Below, one piece after another: positions 7,733-15,974 of a DNA stretch of 64,000 nucleotides. Source of the DNA: Fen-1254 sp963769605 (GTDB lineage: Bacteria > Bacteroidota > Ignavibacteria > UBA10030); assembly GCA_963769605.1 (NCBI GenBank), contig CAVYML010000004.1, positions 127,452 to 191,451 of the forward strand. The letters run 5' to 3'. A program made the translations under genes and the position numbers. The notes beneath the pieces were generated by a model. The model did not search any database and was not told the origin of the DNA. It saw only the letters and a program-made list of their open reading frames with translations. Position 1 is the first letter of the stretch, and each line of letters starts with the position of its first letter.

Positions 7733-9274
7733 ATGTTTTCAAAGATACAAAGTGCATCCACCTTCGGTGTTCACGCCACTCAAGTTCAAGTAGAAACCCA
7801 GCTCGATCAGGGGCTGCCGAGATTTTTTATCGTGGGTCTGCCCGACAATGCTGTCAAAGAAAGCATGCATCGCGTTATTGCCGCTGTAAAGAATTCCGGT
7901 TTTAAATTTCCCAATAGACGCGTCACCATAAATCTCGCGCCGGCGGACGAAAAGAAAGAAGGATCGGCATACGATTTACCCATTGCGCTGGGAATACTTT
8001 TTTCCTCGGAGCAAATAAAATCTGCTGTCATGCAGGATTTCATCATTCTCGGAGAATTAGCCTTAGACGGCTCACTTCGTCCCGTCCATGGTTCATTAGT
8101 GATTGCATGTGAAGCAAAAAAATACGGAATACGAAAAATGATCGTCCCGGAAGAGAACGCTGCTGAAGCCGCAATGGTCGAGGGCGTTGAAGTTTATCCT
8201 GTACGAACATTGCGGGAATGCATAGACCTGCTTTCAGGCGAACATTCCATGCTCAGTCCGATGAAGGTCAATTTAAAAGAAGTTTTCGAAAAAGAGCAAA
8301 GGTTCGCAACCGATTTTTCCGATGTCAAAGGGCAGGAAAGCGTTAAAAGAGCGCTGGAAGTTGCGGCTGCCGGAGGGCATAATGCATTGCTCATAGGTCC
8401 TCCCGGTTCCGGAAAAACTATGCTGGCAAAACGTCTTCCGAGTATTTTGCCTCCCATGACGTTTGATGAGGCGCTGGAAACGACAAAGATACATTCCGTT
8501 GCAGGCATGCTGCCGCCGAATACTGCGCTTGTCGCAACGCGACCGTTCCGCTCTCCGCATCATACTATTTCTGATTCCGCACTTGTTGGAGGCGGATCGA
8601 TCCCGCGGCCGGGAGAAATATCGCTGGCGCATCATGGAGTCTTATTTCTTGACGAACTGCCTGAATTTGCGAGAAATGTTCTGGAGGTCATGCGTCAGCC
8701 GCTGGAGGACAGTAAGGTTACCGTCAGCAGGTCTAAAATGTCGATTGATTTTCCCGCGAACTTCATGCTTGTATGCGCCATGAATCCATGTCCCTGCGGC
8801 AATTACGGCAATCCAAATCAGGAATGCACATGCAATATGAACCAGATACAAAAATATGTCGGCAAGATATCGGGACCGTTGTTGGACAGGATAGACATAC
8901 ATGTGGAAGTTCCCGCGGTAAAATACAATGAACTGGCATCGAAGAGGGAAGGTGAAACATCGGAACAAATACGCCGCCGGGTTATCGAAGCAAGAGAAGT
9001 GCAATCCAGGCGATTTAAAGATATGCCGGGAATGTACAGCAATGCGGATATGCAGTCCAACGATATAAAACAATTTTGCCGCATAGATTCCACAGGAGCG
9101 GAATTACTGAAAATGGCAATGGATAAATTAGGATTTTCTGCCCGTGCGTACGATCGGATATTAAAAGTCAGCAGAACCATAGCCGATCTTGCCGGAAGCG
9201 AAAACATCCGTCCGGAGCACTTGAGCGAAGCCATACAATACAGAAGTCTCGATAGAAATTTTTATGTGATATAA
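7733..9274 (+). CDS. comM: YifB/ComM family Mg-chelatase-like AAA+ ATPase
   Basis: A 513-residue hexameric AAA+ helicase-type ATPase. ComM promotes branch migration during natural transformation in studied bacteria, and the family is widespread beyond competent species. The N-terminal ChlI-like domain covers residues 1-170 (GLPDNAVKES, SAYDLPIALGIL). Walker A is GPPGSGKT at 222-229 and Walker B is FLDELPEF near 305. A four-cysteine zinc-type site follows (CPCGNYG...ECTC), then a C-terminal Mg-chelatase domain (SARAYDRILKVSRTIADL). The length is typical. A GGGGGA ribosome binding site precedes ATG 7733. No other competence gene is in the window. Confidence 0.93.
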   Translation: MFSKIQSASTFGVHATQVQVETQLDQGLPRFFIVGLPDNAVKESMHRVIAAVKNSGFKFPNRRVTINLAPADEKKEGSAYDLPIALGILFSSEQIKSAVMQDFIILGELALDGSLRPVHGSLVIACEAKKYGIRKMIVPEENAAEAAMVEGVEVYPVRTLRECIDLLSGEHSMLSPMKVNLKEVFEKEQRFATDFSDVKGQESVKRALEVAAAGGHNALLIGPPGSGKTMLAKRLPSILPPMTFDEALETTKIHSVAGMLPPNTALVATRPFRSPHHTISDSALVGGGSIPRPGEISLAHHGVLFLDELPEFARNVLEVMRQPLEDSKVTVSRSKMSIDFPANFMLVCAMNPCPCGNYGNPNQECTCNMNQIQKYVGKISGPLLDRIDIHVEVPAVKYNELASKREGETSEQIRRRVIEAREVQSRRFKDMPGMYSNADMQSNDIKQFCRIDSTGAELLKMAMDKLGFSARAYDRILKVSRTIADLAGSENIRPEHLSEAIQYRSLDRNFYVI

Positions 9275-9283
9275 AAAGTGATT

Positions 9284-9414
9284 TGTAGCCGCGACAGCTG
9301 TCTCCGAGAATATTGCTAAATATTATCGGGAGGTCGTCTCGGATGATTATGATATCACAGCCCCGACACCACCCGCCTAATGCCTGCCGCAGCGGCAGGG
9401 CGGTGTCGGCTACA
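9284..9414. repeat. TGTAGCCG...CGGCTACA palindromic element, long copy
   Basis: A 131-base element opens with TGTAGCCG and closes with its complement CGGCTACA. Inside are two nested hairpins: one around an AT-rich core (GAGAATATTGCTAAATATTA), and one pairing CCGACACC with GGTGTCGG around CCTGCCGC/GCGGCAGG. It resembles a miniature or REP-like element. The rest of 9275-9590 contains no gene. Confidence 0.6.
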
Positions 9415-9590
9415 CTGGGGCGTTGCGGAAGGCCTTCATCTTCGATTTCGGCAAACTGGCGACATTCTTCATTATTTGATCGTTGCTGCTAAAATGCCTA
9501 TATTTATTAATAATGGAACTGATCAGTGCGTTAAAAGTCTCTGCTAAACATTGGATCAGTGATATAAAGCAGACACAATATTATTATTTT

Positions 9591-9866
9591 ATGACAGAAC
9601 AAAGCAAAGAAATAAAGCGGTTTATTAAAAACCACAGCAGTTTATTCTGGTATATAAAGGAAGATGCAAAGGAAAGCATAAGTATGGAGTTTTTGGTGGA
9701 AACCATATTAAATTATGGCGAGTTGAAGGATGTGAAAAAATTGCTGGCATTACTTGGAACGAAAAGGACCGCTGAAATATTTTTCAAACAAACCCACAAC
9801 AAGCGATGTAATTATTTTCCCAAAGTAAAATATTATTTTACTCTTTATTTTAATCGGCATGCATAA
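9591..9866 (+). CDS. Small partner protein of an AbiEii-like nucleotidyltransferase (possible antitoxin)
   Basis: A 91-residue helical protein from ATG 9591 (MTEQSKEIK). The open frame extends back to 9483, but nothing conserved is seen there. It contains FWYIKEDAKESIS and VETILNYGELKDVKKLLALLG, a pattern I associate with short proteins encoded directly upstream of AbiEii-type nucleotidyltransferases in FCB bacteria. It overlaps the next gene by 8 bases, a translational coupling typical of toxin-antitoxin pairs. No DNA-binding motif is obvious. The antitoxin role is inferred from position only. Confidence 0.6.
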   Translation: MTEQSKEIKRFIKNHSSLFWYIKEDAKESISMEFLVETILNYGELKDVKKLLALLGTKRTAEIFFKQTHNKRCNYFPKVKYYFTLYFNRHA

Positions 9867-10479
9867 GGAAATATTGACTTCATCTCAAAATGAGTTGCTT
9901 CCTTTTGTGAAAATGTTCCGGAAGGATTTTTATTTAGTCGGCGGGACAGCTATCGCCTTGCAGATCGGACATCGCAGGTCGATTGATTTCGATCTATTCA
10001 CAAATGCAGAATTTCTAAATATACAAAAAATAAAAGCCCGATATAAAGAAGCTCAGTTCCAGAGGAAACGGATTATCTACGAAGCATTCGATCAGCTCCA
10101 TATAATGATCAATGACGTCAAAATTACTTTTTTCGCATTTCCATATCCTGTAAAGGCAACAGTATCATTTGACTCTTTTTGTGTAATGCCTAACCTGTTG
10201 ACACTTGCCGCGATGAAAGTTTATGCATTGGGGGGAAGAGCAAAGTGGAAAGATTACGTTGATCTATTCTATATTTTGAAATCTTATCACAGTCTTGATC
10301 AAGTATCCCGCAAGGCAGAAAAGGTTTTTCGGGAGATGTTTTCAGCCAAATTGCTCCTCCAGCAATTGTCATACTTTGAAGATATTGACTACTCAGAAGA
10401 AATTGAATTTATTAGACACGAAGTTCCCAAAGATGAAATTAAGAAATTCCTTATAAGTATTGCAACAGAAAGAATCTGA
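9859..10479 (+). CDS. AbiEii-like nucleotidyltransferase (putative toxin)
   Basis: A 206-residue protein with the nucleotidyltransferase signature VGGTAIALQIGHRRSIDFDLF (residues 27-47). The GG-T loop and DxD aspartates bind nucleotide and metal. A later LAAMKVYALGGRAKWKDYVDLFYI stretch is typical of the AbiEii group, with the KDYVDL third-carboxylate region. Characterised AbiEii/MenT members modify tRNA or block growth until neutralised. The upstream gene overlaps by 8 bases. All core motifs look intact, so this may be an active module. Confidence 0.8.
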   Translation: MHKEILTSSQNELLPFVKMFRKDFYLVGGTAIALQIGHRRSIDFDLFTNAEFLNIQKIKARYKEAQFQRKRIIYEAFDQLHIMINDVKITFFAFPYPVKATVSFDSFCVMPNLLTLAAMKVYALGGRAKWKDYVDLFYILKSYHSLDQVSRKAEKVFREMFSAKLLLQQLSYFEDIDYSEEIEFIRHEVPKDEIKKFLISIATERI

Positions 10480-11001
10480 TTTGATCTGATTGTGAAAGGA
10501 ATTTATTTTGTTACGATGGGATATTATTCGGCTATATCCAACTCCAAATCAAAAACTATCTTAAATCACAATTCAGCATCTTCTTGATCTGCTGTCTAAT
10601 ATTTTGTATCCGCAACAACTTGTCCCGAAAATATTGTTAAATATTATCGGTAGGTCGTCACAGAGAGCACCAATATGACTTTGTAGCCGCAACAGCTTCT
10701 CCCGAGAATATTGCTAAATATTATCGGGAGGTCGTCGCGGAAGGCACTGACACCACCCGCCTGAATGACTGTGTCAACAGTCGGGCAGGCCGATGTCGGA
10801 TACAGAGGGCAATCGTGGGAGGACACTAACATAACCTTGTAGTCACGACGGTAATTGCCCATCGAAAACATCCGCAACGAACCGTCGCGGCTACAGAAAC
10901 GAACCAATTAAGAGTTCACAGTTCGCAGTCAAAGATTTTAGCCACATTGAACGTTTCCGCAAAAATATTTATATTTACATTAATATTTTATTTATTATCC
11001 G
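10480..11001. repeat. Gap holding three TGTAGCCG-family palindromic elements
   Basis: No gene is seen. Three elements lie in tandem: 10604-10663 (diverged, with the AT-rich core), 10682-10804 (TGTAGCCG start, CGGATACA end, AT-rich core and CCGCC/GGCAGG arms) and 10838-10895 (TGTAGTCACGAC start, CGGCTACA end). A short CAGTTYA block follows at 10910-10928. Sequence after 10930 is AT-rich and probably holds the promoter of the next module. Confidence 0.6.
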
Positions 11002-11442
11002 GTGGACAGCAAAGAGAAAATGGTTTTCACATATATACAAAAACGCGAGATAGAAGCTCGTCTTGTAGAGTTTGGAAAAAGTCATGAAGAGATTCTTGCA
11101 TTGTATATCTTTGGCTCTTTTTTGACTTCCCGTGCACCTGAAGATATCGATATTGCTCTGCTTTTACACTCAGAACCCGACAACGATGTTTTCAAAACAC
11201 GGGCAAGATTTTCTCAATCTCTCTTTGGATATACTGCAATAGATGATATCGATTTACTCTTTTTACAAACTGCAGATCCAATCATCCGAATGCAGGTGCT
11301 TCGACACGGGAAACTTCTTTTTTCACACGATGAACGATATCTTCAACAATTCATCATACAAACGCTCGGCGCTTACTATGACCTCAAGCAAATCAGAAAG
11401 CCGATAGAACAAGCTATTTTAAATGGGAGAATTTATGCTTGA
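11002..11442 (+). CDS. MntA-like nucleotidyltransferase antitoxin
   Basis: A 146-residue minimal nucleotidyltransferase. The active-site pattern GSFLTSRAPEDIDIAL (residues 38-53) gives GSF plus D-x-D, and DIDLLFL supplies the third carboxylate. In the characterised MntA/HepT pair the MNT protein AMPylates the HEPN RNase on a tyrosine and so neutralises it. The next gene encodes the matching HEPN protein and starts before this one ends. The start codon appears to be GTG (GTGGACAGC), following an AT-rich stretch. The pair looks intact and is the best candidate here for a functional type VII module. Confidence 0.85.
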   Translation: MDSKEKMVFTYIQKREIEARLVEFGKSHEEILALYIFGSFLTSRAPEDIDIALLLHSEPDNDVFKTRARFSQSLFGYTAIDDIDLLFLQTADPIIRMQVLRHGKLLFSHDERYLQQFIIQTLGAYYDLKQIRKPIEQAILNGRIYA

Positions 11443-11863
11443 TACCGATGTCGTGTACGGAAAAGTTGACATTATCCAGCGCTGTTTACGGCGGATTAAA
11501 GACGTGACCGGATTAAATCCCACGTTATTGGAAGATATCGACAAGCAGGATATTTTTGTTCTAAATTTACAACGCGCTATACAGGCCGTCTTGGATCTTG
11601 CGGCTCATGTTATCGCTGCAGGCGGACTTGGATTGCCAAGAGATTTAAAAGAGCAATTTCACATTCTCCATGCCAAGGGAATTATCACAGAAGATCTATC
11701 CCTGCATCTGGAACAAATGGCGGGATTCAGAAATATAGCCATGCATGAATACCAAATCATCAATCTTGATATTTTGAAGAAAATACTTCAGGAACGTTTA
11801 CCAGATCTGGAAGCATTCTATACGGTGATTATAACTTACTACCGATTGGACAAAGAAGGATAA
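11435..11863 (+). CDS. HepT-like HEPN toxin (DUF86)
   Basis: A 142-residue all-helical HEPN-domain protein. The catalytic RNase motif RNIAMHEY matches RX4HXY exactly, with Arg and His in the active site and Tyr as the site that MntA modifies in characterised systems. The open frame starts at 11423. ATG 11435 is preferred because GGGAGA sits 5 bases upstream and MLDTDVVYGKV begins the family-like helix. It overlaps the mntA-like gene by 8 bases. Predicted activity is RNA cleavage when not AMPylated. Confidence 0.85.
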   Translation: MLDTDVVYGKVDIIQRCLRRIKDVTGLNPTLLEDIDKQDIFVLNLQRAIQAVLDLAAHVIAAGGLGLPRDLKEQFHILHAKGIITEDLSLHLEQMAGFRNIAMHEYQIINLDILKKILQERLPDLEAFYTVIITYYRLDKEG

Positions 11864-11866
11864 GAA

Positions 11867-11945
11867 CTATTTACAGTTCACAGTTTACAGTTTACAGTTA
11901 TCAGTTTACGGTTCACAGTTTACAGTTCACAGTTTACCGCTCTTA
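11867..11945. repeat. CAGTTYA heptamer array
   Basis: About ten tandem degenerate units of CAGTTTA/CAGTTCA occupy nearly the whole gap between the HepT gene and the next module. They end at the start codon of the next gene. Confidence 0.7.
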
Positions 11946-11946
11946 G

Positions 11947-12330
11947 ATGACCACTGAAGAAAAACAAAATACATTAAAAAAAATATTCTGGGATTACTCT
12001 TTTTCCGGACATGAACTGTATTCAATTCATGAAAAGAAAAAAGATACGGAATCTATTACGCAAGAAAAAATATTTATAAGAATGTTGGAACGACTCGGAT
12101 GGCATGCTGTTCTCGATATTCTCGGGGTCGAAAAAGTAAAATTATTATTGAAAAAAGAAACTATCGCCAATATACGCCAGAAAGAATTGCGTGAACGGTA
12201 TGAATTCATACAAAAAATATTATTCGAAGAAACTGTATTCTTTACAGGATGGGGTGATGAGTATTATCAAAGAATTAAACACACCCTTTTTTCTAACCGG
12301 TGGTACTGCTCTAAGCAGGCATTACTTTAA
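11947..12330 (+). CDS. Upstream partner of AbiEii-like gene (putative antitoxin), long overlap
   Basis: A 127-residue protein with charged, mainly helical sequence (FIRMLERLGWHAVLDILGVEKVKLLLKK). It sits directly before an AbiEii-like nucleotidyltransferase, like the 9591/9859 pair. It overlaps that gene by about 130 bases. The last 30 residues lie entirely in the overlap and do not look conserved, so a stop codon near 12220 may have been lost. The ATG at 11947 falls immediately after a heptamer array. The antitoxin role is inferred from gene order. Confidence 0.55.
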   Translation: MTTEEKQNTLKKIFWDYSFSGHELYSIHEKKKDTESITQEKIFIRMLERLGWHAVLDILGVEKVKLLLKKETIANIRQKELRERYEFIQKILFEETVFFTGWGDEYYQRIKHTLFSNRWYCSKQALL

Positions 12331-12445
12331 CCACCGCTACTCAGATGATCTTGATCTCTTCGTTATCTCTGATCCGGAATTTCAGGATTGGATTGAAAGA
12401 GTGTTGGAGGGTTTATATGAAGCCGAAAATGGAACGAATTCGTGA
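12200..12445 (+). pseudogene. AbiEii-like nucleotidyltransferase, N-terminal fragment
   Basis: This fragment contains LYSLQDGVMSIIKELNTPFFLTGGTALSR and HRYSDDLDLF, the complete AbiEii active-site half (GG loop and DxD). It stops at TGA 12443-12445 after about 81 residues, while the family continues for another 130 or more. The missing half is encoded from 12445 in a different frame. A net shift of -1 (or +2) near 12420-12445 separates them. ATG 12200 is preferred over the earlier GTG 12191. Confidence 0.7.
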
Positions 12446-12909
12446 TGGAACGACAGACGATAAGAAGATTAAAAGATTTTGTTCAAATATTTGTACATTT
12501 GCCTGAAGAACAAACAAACAGCTTGAAAATTGATTTTGTGAATGATGTTGCCGCGCATTATGGTTCTTTTGAAGAGCATGAGCGTCTTGGAAGAATCGAT
12601 AGCTGGAGGAATATTTTATCGAATAACATAAGCGCGTTGTTCCGTTTTGAACCGAAAGATATTGTCGATATCTGGATGCTGTCAAAGAAGAGAGCATTCC
12701 AATGGCAAACGATTCTTGAAGAAGCAAAAAGCAAAGAAGCCGGTGTTAAGCCGGAAATTATCTATAATATTCTAAGGTCTTTTCCTGGCGAAAAATTAGA
12801 TAGCATTCGATGGATCCGGAAACCGGAGTATGTCAGAGTAAAAAGCGACATAGAAACGATTGCTGACGATCTTTTCTATGGAAGAGAAAATTCGTTGGTA
12901 GAAAAATAA
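12445..12909 (+). pseudogene. AbiEii-like nucleotidyltransferase, C-terminal fragment
   Basis: This 154-residue frame carries the C-terminal AbiEii features: SLKIDFVNDVAAHYG (third acidic position), IDSWRNILSNNISALFRFEPKDIVDIWML (the Kxx-KD-x-DL-like region) and a helical tail. ATG 12445 overlaps the preceding TGA as TGATG. That junction could allow coupled translation of two chains, but a frameshifted single gene is the simpler reading. Confidence 0.65.
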
Positions 12910-13216
12910 TTGTAGTCCCATGAGATTTATGACGTCACCCTGCCCGACATGTTTCACCTTGTGGCAGTCGGTGTCAACTACAATACCAAACAATGAACCG
13001 CCGCATTTCCGCACCGCTGCACGGCAACACCTTTAACTATTTACCATTCACCATTCTATTCACTGATTTACAATCATCGATTGGATTGTTTTTTGGCGAG
13101 ATAGGTCAAAAGGACCAGATGCCTGGAATTTTTTTGACTTTTTTGTGAATCTCACGACAAAAAAGAGTACCTTTACCATGTAAATAGTAATTGATTCGAT
13201 TTAAAATTCCGAGCGT
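12910..13216. repeat. Gap with diverged TGTAG...CTACA element and TTYACCA units
   Basis: 12911-12982 is bounded by TGTAGTCCC and its partner ACTACA, a diverged copy of the palindromic family. A few TTTACCATTCACCATTC units lie at 13034-13058. The remaining 150 bases before the next gene are AT-rich with runs of T, and I see no gene in them. Confidence 0.5.
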
Positions 13217-13249
13217 ATGCACAACCTACCAACGGAATTAATTTTTTAT

Positions 13250-13459
13250 ATGAAAAAGACAATAAGAATCATAAAACAATCTGACGAACCGGCAGCGGAT
13301 GCGGAGTATTGGAGAAGCAAGACTTCCGATGAGCGCATAAGCACGGTGCAGATTTTGCGAGAGCAATATATTACGCTGTTCCATAAGGAACGAGAGTATC
13401 GTGAAAGTAGAAAAGGATTACGAAGATTTTATTCGGTTGTTAAACTCTCAGAGCGTTGA
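13250..13459 (+). CDS. Small helical partner protein upstream of a nucleotidyltransferase
   Basis: A protein of about 69 residues from ATG 13250 (MKKTIRIIKQSDE); the frame also allows 13217. It contains AEYWRSKTSDERISTVQILREQY, a short amphipathic helix after an S/T-x-x-x-R turn. It overlaps the following nucleotidyltransferase by 59 bases. Such short proteins recur directly before DUF6036-type nucleotidyltransferases, and two further examples are in this window (15088 and 51415). A regulatory or antitoxin role is inferred, not shown. Confidence 0.55.
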   Translation: MKKTIRIIKQSDEPAADAEYWRSKTSDERISTVQILREQYITLFHKEREYRESRKGLRRFYSVVKLSER

Positions 13460-13874
13460 GTACCTGCTTGTCGGAGCGTATGCGGTGGCACACTATGCCG
13501 AACCGCGCAATACGGGCGATATAGATTTCTTGATAAATCCGACAAATAAAAATGCGAAAAAGGTGCTGGCTGTACTGAAGAAATTCGGTTTTGAGAAGCT
13601 CGATATTTCAGAGAATGATCTTCTCAATCCTGATATGGTGATTCAATTGGGATTTCCCCCCGTACGAATAGATTTGATCACTTCATTGGGTACGGCGAAC
13701 TTCAAAGACATGTACAAAAAGAAATCAATGATCAGAATGGGAAAAGAAAACACAAACGTTATATCATACGAACATCTTATTACTTCGAAGAAAGCAGCAG
13801 GACGGCCAAAAGACAAATCCGATCTGGCGGCGCTCAAAAGATCGAGAGGAATACATTCAAAAGCTGTGAGGTAG
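13401..13874 (+). CDS. DUF6036-like nucleotidyltransferase
   Basis: A 157-residue protein with the motif VEYLLVGAYAVAHYAEPR (residues 18-35), then NTGDIDFLI, giving the G-A-Y loop and D-x-D metal site. RIDLITSL gives the third carboxylate. The C-terminus AAGRPKDKSDLAAL is characteristic of this group. The start is GTG 13401 with GAGAG upstream. It probably forms a two-gene module with the preceding small ORF. Toxin and antitoxin assignment between the two is not settled. Confidence 0.75.
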   Translation: MKVEKDYEDFIRLLNSQSVEYLLVGAYAVAHYAEPRNTGDIDFLINPTNKNAKKVLAVLKKFGFEKLDISENDLLNPDMVIQLGFPPVRIDLITSLGTANFKDMYKKKSMIRMGKENTNVISYEHLITSKKAAGRPKDKSDLAALKRSRGIHSKAVR

Positions 13875-14212
13875 GATAAGTCGATAGAAGGAATCATAAT
13901 AATGAACTGAACATTGAACGTCGAACGGCAACACTGCAGCCTGCCCGATTGTTCACACAGTCATTCAGGCGGGCACCTTTAACCACGCACTAAGAACTTC
14001 ATTCATCCGCAATAAACTGTTTTTTAATTGGCAATTGACAATTTGCAATTCGCGATTTCCCCACCGTTCACCATTTACTGTCTACAATTTTTCAATTCGC
14101 AATTTTCTCCTCCATTCACTATCCACTGATTTATAAACCTCCGCACCTCAGCACTGCAGCACGTTGCGTCGTTGAACCTTATTCCATTCACACCTTGCAA
14201 TTTTTGAACATT
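13875..14212. repeat. Repeat-filled gap before VapBC
   Basis: No gene is seen. It contains pieces of the GCCTGCCCGA/TCAGGCGGGCA arms of the palindromic element (about 13935-13975). RATTGCG-complement and TTYACCA heptamers follow at about 14028-14135. Confidence 0.5.
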
Positions 14213-14236
14213 TAGTATATATTAAATAGTATATAT
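14213..14236 (+). promoter_or_regulatory. Possible VapBC operator: direct repeat TAGTATATAT x2
   Basis: Two exact copies of TAGTATATAT (14213-14222 and 14227-14236) are separated by four bases and lie 12 bases before the vapB-like start codon. The region is also rich in TATA, so it could combine promoter and operator for the self-repression usual in vapBC operons. The regulatory role is an inference from position. Confidence 0.4.
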
Positions 14237-14248
14237 AAATAGGATACT

Positions 14249-14479
14249 ATGCAAACCGTAAAAATTATTAAAAATGGCGGCAGCCAGGCTATCCGGTTAC
14301 CTCGATTATACCGGATTAAAGGGAAAGAAGCGTATGTCAAAAGGGTGCCGGAAGGGATTTTAGTGATAGAAAAAAATGATCTCTGGACAGCGTTTGAAAA
14401 GTGCCTGGAAGATTTTCCTCCGGATTTTCTCAAAAAAAGAAGAAAGCCTATAAATCACAAAAGACGGATTTTTGAATGA
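14249..14479 (+). CDS. vapB: VapB-type antitoxin (AbrB/SpoVT-like)
   Basis: A 76-residue protein whose first half, VKIIKNGGSQAIRLPRLYRIKGKEAYVKR, is a swapped-hairpin AbrB-type DNA-binding domain with the SQAIRLP signature. The C-terminal part is charged and would wrap the toxin. It overlaps the PIN-domain gene by 4 bases (ATGA). It is expected to bind and inhibit VapC and to repress the operon. Confidence 0.85.
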   Translation: MQTVKIIKNGGSQAIRLPRLYRIKGKEAYVKRVPEGILVIEKNDLWTAFEKCLEDFPPDFLKKRRKPINHKRRIFE

Positions 14480-14874
14480 TATATTTGCTCGATACTGATA
14501 TTTGCTCATATATCATTCGCAAACGACCCCGAAACCTTATTGATAAGTTTAAAAGTATTCCTCTTGGGGAAATTGGACTTTCTGTAGTGACAATATGTGA
14601 ATTTGAATCGGGAATTCCAGGCAGTTCTCATCCGGAGAAGCTAAGGTCAGCAATCAATGCATTTCTATCACCATTTAGTATTATTGACTTCCAACAAACC
14701 AACGCTGTTTCATTCGGAATTATTGATTCCTACCTGCACGCTAAAGGAACACAGATTGGGGATATGGATACAATGATTGCTTCCCAAGCTCTTTCCCGTG
14801 GACTAATATTAGTGACCAATAATATTAAGCATTATTCGCGAGTACCCCATTTAAAATATGAATCGTGGAAATAA
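14476..14874 (+). CDS. vapC: VapC-type PIN domain RNase toxin
   Basis: A 132-residue PIN-domain protein. The metal-binding acidic residues are visible in YLLDTDICSYI (D6), TICEFESG (Glu) and GDMDTMIASQAL (Asp near residue 96), followed by LVTNNIKHYSRV. Characterised VapC toxins cleave tRNA or 23S rRNA. The module looks intact, with overlapping genes and a possible operator upstream. Confidence 0.88.
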   Translation: MIYLLDTDICSYIIRKRPRNLIDKFKSIPLGEIGLSVVTICEFESGIPGSSHPEKLRSAINAFLSPFSIIDFQQTNAVSFGIIDSYLHAKGTQIGDMDTMIASQALSRGLILVTNNIKHYSRVPHLKYESWK

Positions 14875-14907
14875 ACAGTTGTCAGTTCACAGATATCAAG
14901 ATAACCT

Positions 14908-14931
14908 TGTAGCCGCAACGGTTCGTCGCGG
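14908..14931. repeat. TGTAGCCG palindromic repeat, short copy
   Basis: A 24-base copy (TGTAGCCGCAACGG, then TCGTCGCGG) lies in the gap after vapC. It is followed by TTYACCA and CAGTTYA heptamers at about 14988-15033. Confidence 0.55.
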
Positions 14932-15087
14932 AAGGGATGACTGAATATTGAACCTCGAACGGCAGCACTTCCGCACTTTATCAGAGCCATTCACCATTCA
15001 CCATTCAATTTACCATTTACAGTTCACAGTTTTTAACCACATTGAACGTTTCTACGAAATTGCATATATTCCTATCAATATCAATCT

Positions 15088-15318
15088 ATGGTCAGGCAAA
15101 CAGAAGAGACCGCAGAGGAAATGGAAACACAAACGGATCAATACCAAAGAGAAGTCTACCGCGCTATGACGCCGCAGCAGAAATATGAAGTGATGCAATC
15201 ACTTATCGATTCGGCACGGACAATGAAATACGCCTATTTCCGCTCGATACATTCTGATTGGACTGACCAACAAATACAACAAGCATTGTGCGAATGGTTT
15301 CTGTATGCCCGCTCTTGA
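15088..15318 (+). CDS. Small helical partner protein upstream of a nucleotidyltransferase
   Basis: A 76-residue, strongly helical, glutamine-rich protein. MTPQQKYEVMQSLIDSARTMK resembles the TP-x-x-R/K helix of the 51415 product. WTDQQIQQALCEWFLYA follows. It overlaps the next nucleotidyltransferase gene by 14 bases. A start at ATG 15121 is an alternative. It is a likely cognate partner, but its function is unknown. Confidence 0.55.
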   Translation: MVRQTEETAEEMETQTDQYQREVYRAMTPQQKYEVMQSLIDSARTMKYAYFRSIHSDWTDQQIQQALCEWFLYARS

Positions 15319-15646
15319 TCTTATTTCAATCTTTATCATTCCGCTTAATTGCACAGGAATAGATTATATGGTAACCGGGTCAGTTGCACCGATGTTGTAT
15401 GGCGAGCCGCGCATGACGCACGATATCGATTTGATCGTGGATCTGCATACGGAGCGTATTCCAGCTCTGCTGAATGCTTTTCCGGAAACAGAATACTATC
15501 GTCCGCCGGAGGAAATTATCGGCGTCGAAATTGCCAGAGTGCAGCGAGGGCATTTCATTATTATTCATCATGCAACAGTATACAAAGCGGATGTTTCCCG
15601 AGGTCATCCGCGACCACCGGTCGCGGCTACAGAAAGATGGTCGTAA
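15305..15646 (+). pseudogene. Nucleotidyltransferase gene truncated by palindromic repeat
   Basis: The first 100 residues resemble DUF6036-type nucleotidyltransferases: GIDYMVTGSVAPMLYGEPR, then THDIDLIVDL with the DxD site, and HFIIIHHATVYKADV. Homology ends at about 15600, where DNA of the TGTAGCCG family begins. The last residues (HPRPPVAATERWS) are translated repeat. The normal C-terminal half is missing downstream. The gene was probably inactivated by insertion or recombination of this repeat. Confidence 0.65.
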
Positions 15647-15764
15647 GCGCCCCTATGTTATCCGCAACAGGCTTGTCCCGAGAATATTGCCAATTATTAT
15701 AGGGAGGTTGTCGCGGAAAGACACCGACATAACCTTGTAGCCGCAACGGGTCGTCGCGGCTACA
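15608..15764. repeat. Cluster of TGTAGCCG-family palindromes inside/after a gene
   Basis: 15608-15631 is an inverted short copy (CCGCGACC...GGTCGCGGCTACA). 15656-15716 is a diverged copy with the AT-rich core. 15736-15764 is a perfect-ended copy, TGTAGCCG to CGGCTACA. Together they replace the 3' end of the nucleotidyltransferase gene. From 15765 to 15974 the DNA is AT-rich, with no gene, and probably holds the promoter of the export gene. Confidence 0.6.
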
Positions 15765-15974
15765 GAAACAAACCAATTAAGAGGTCATAGTTTACAATTC
15801 TCAGTTCCGACTAAGCACCATCTTTTATCCTTGAATTTTTCTCAAAAAATTGCTAACTTATTATGATTATTTTGATAATATTGTTGGAATATCGTTCTAT
15901 CATATATTTTGACTCAACTAAGCAGACGCAGGGTTGAAAATATTCGATTTTCTTAAATAGGGCACAATTAGAAA

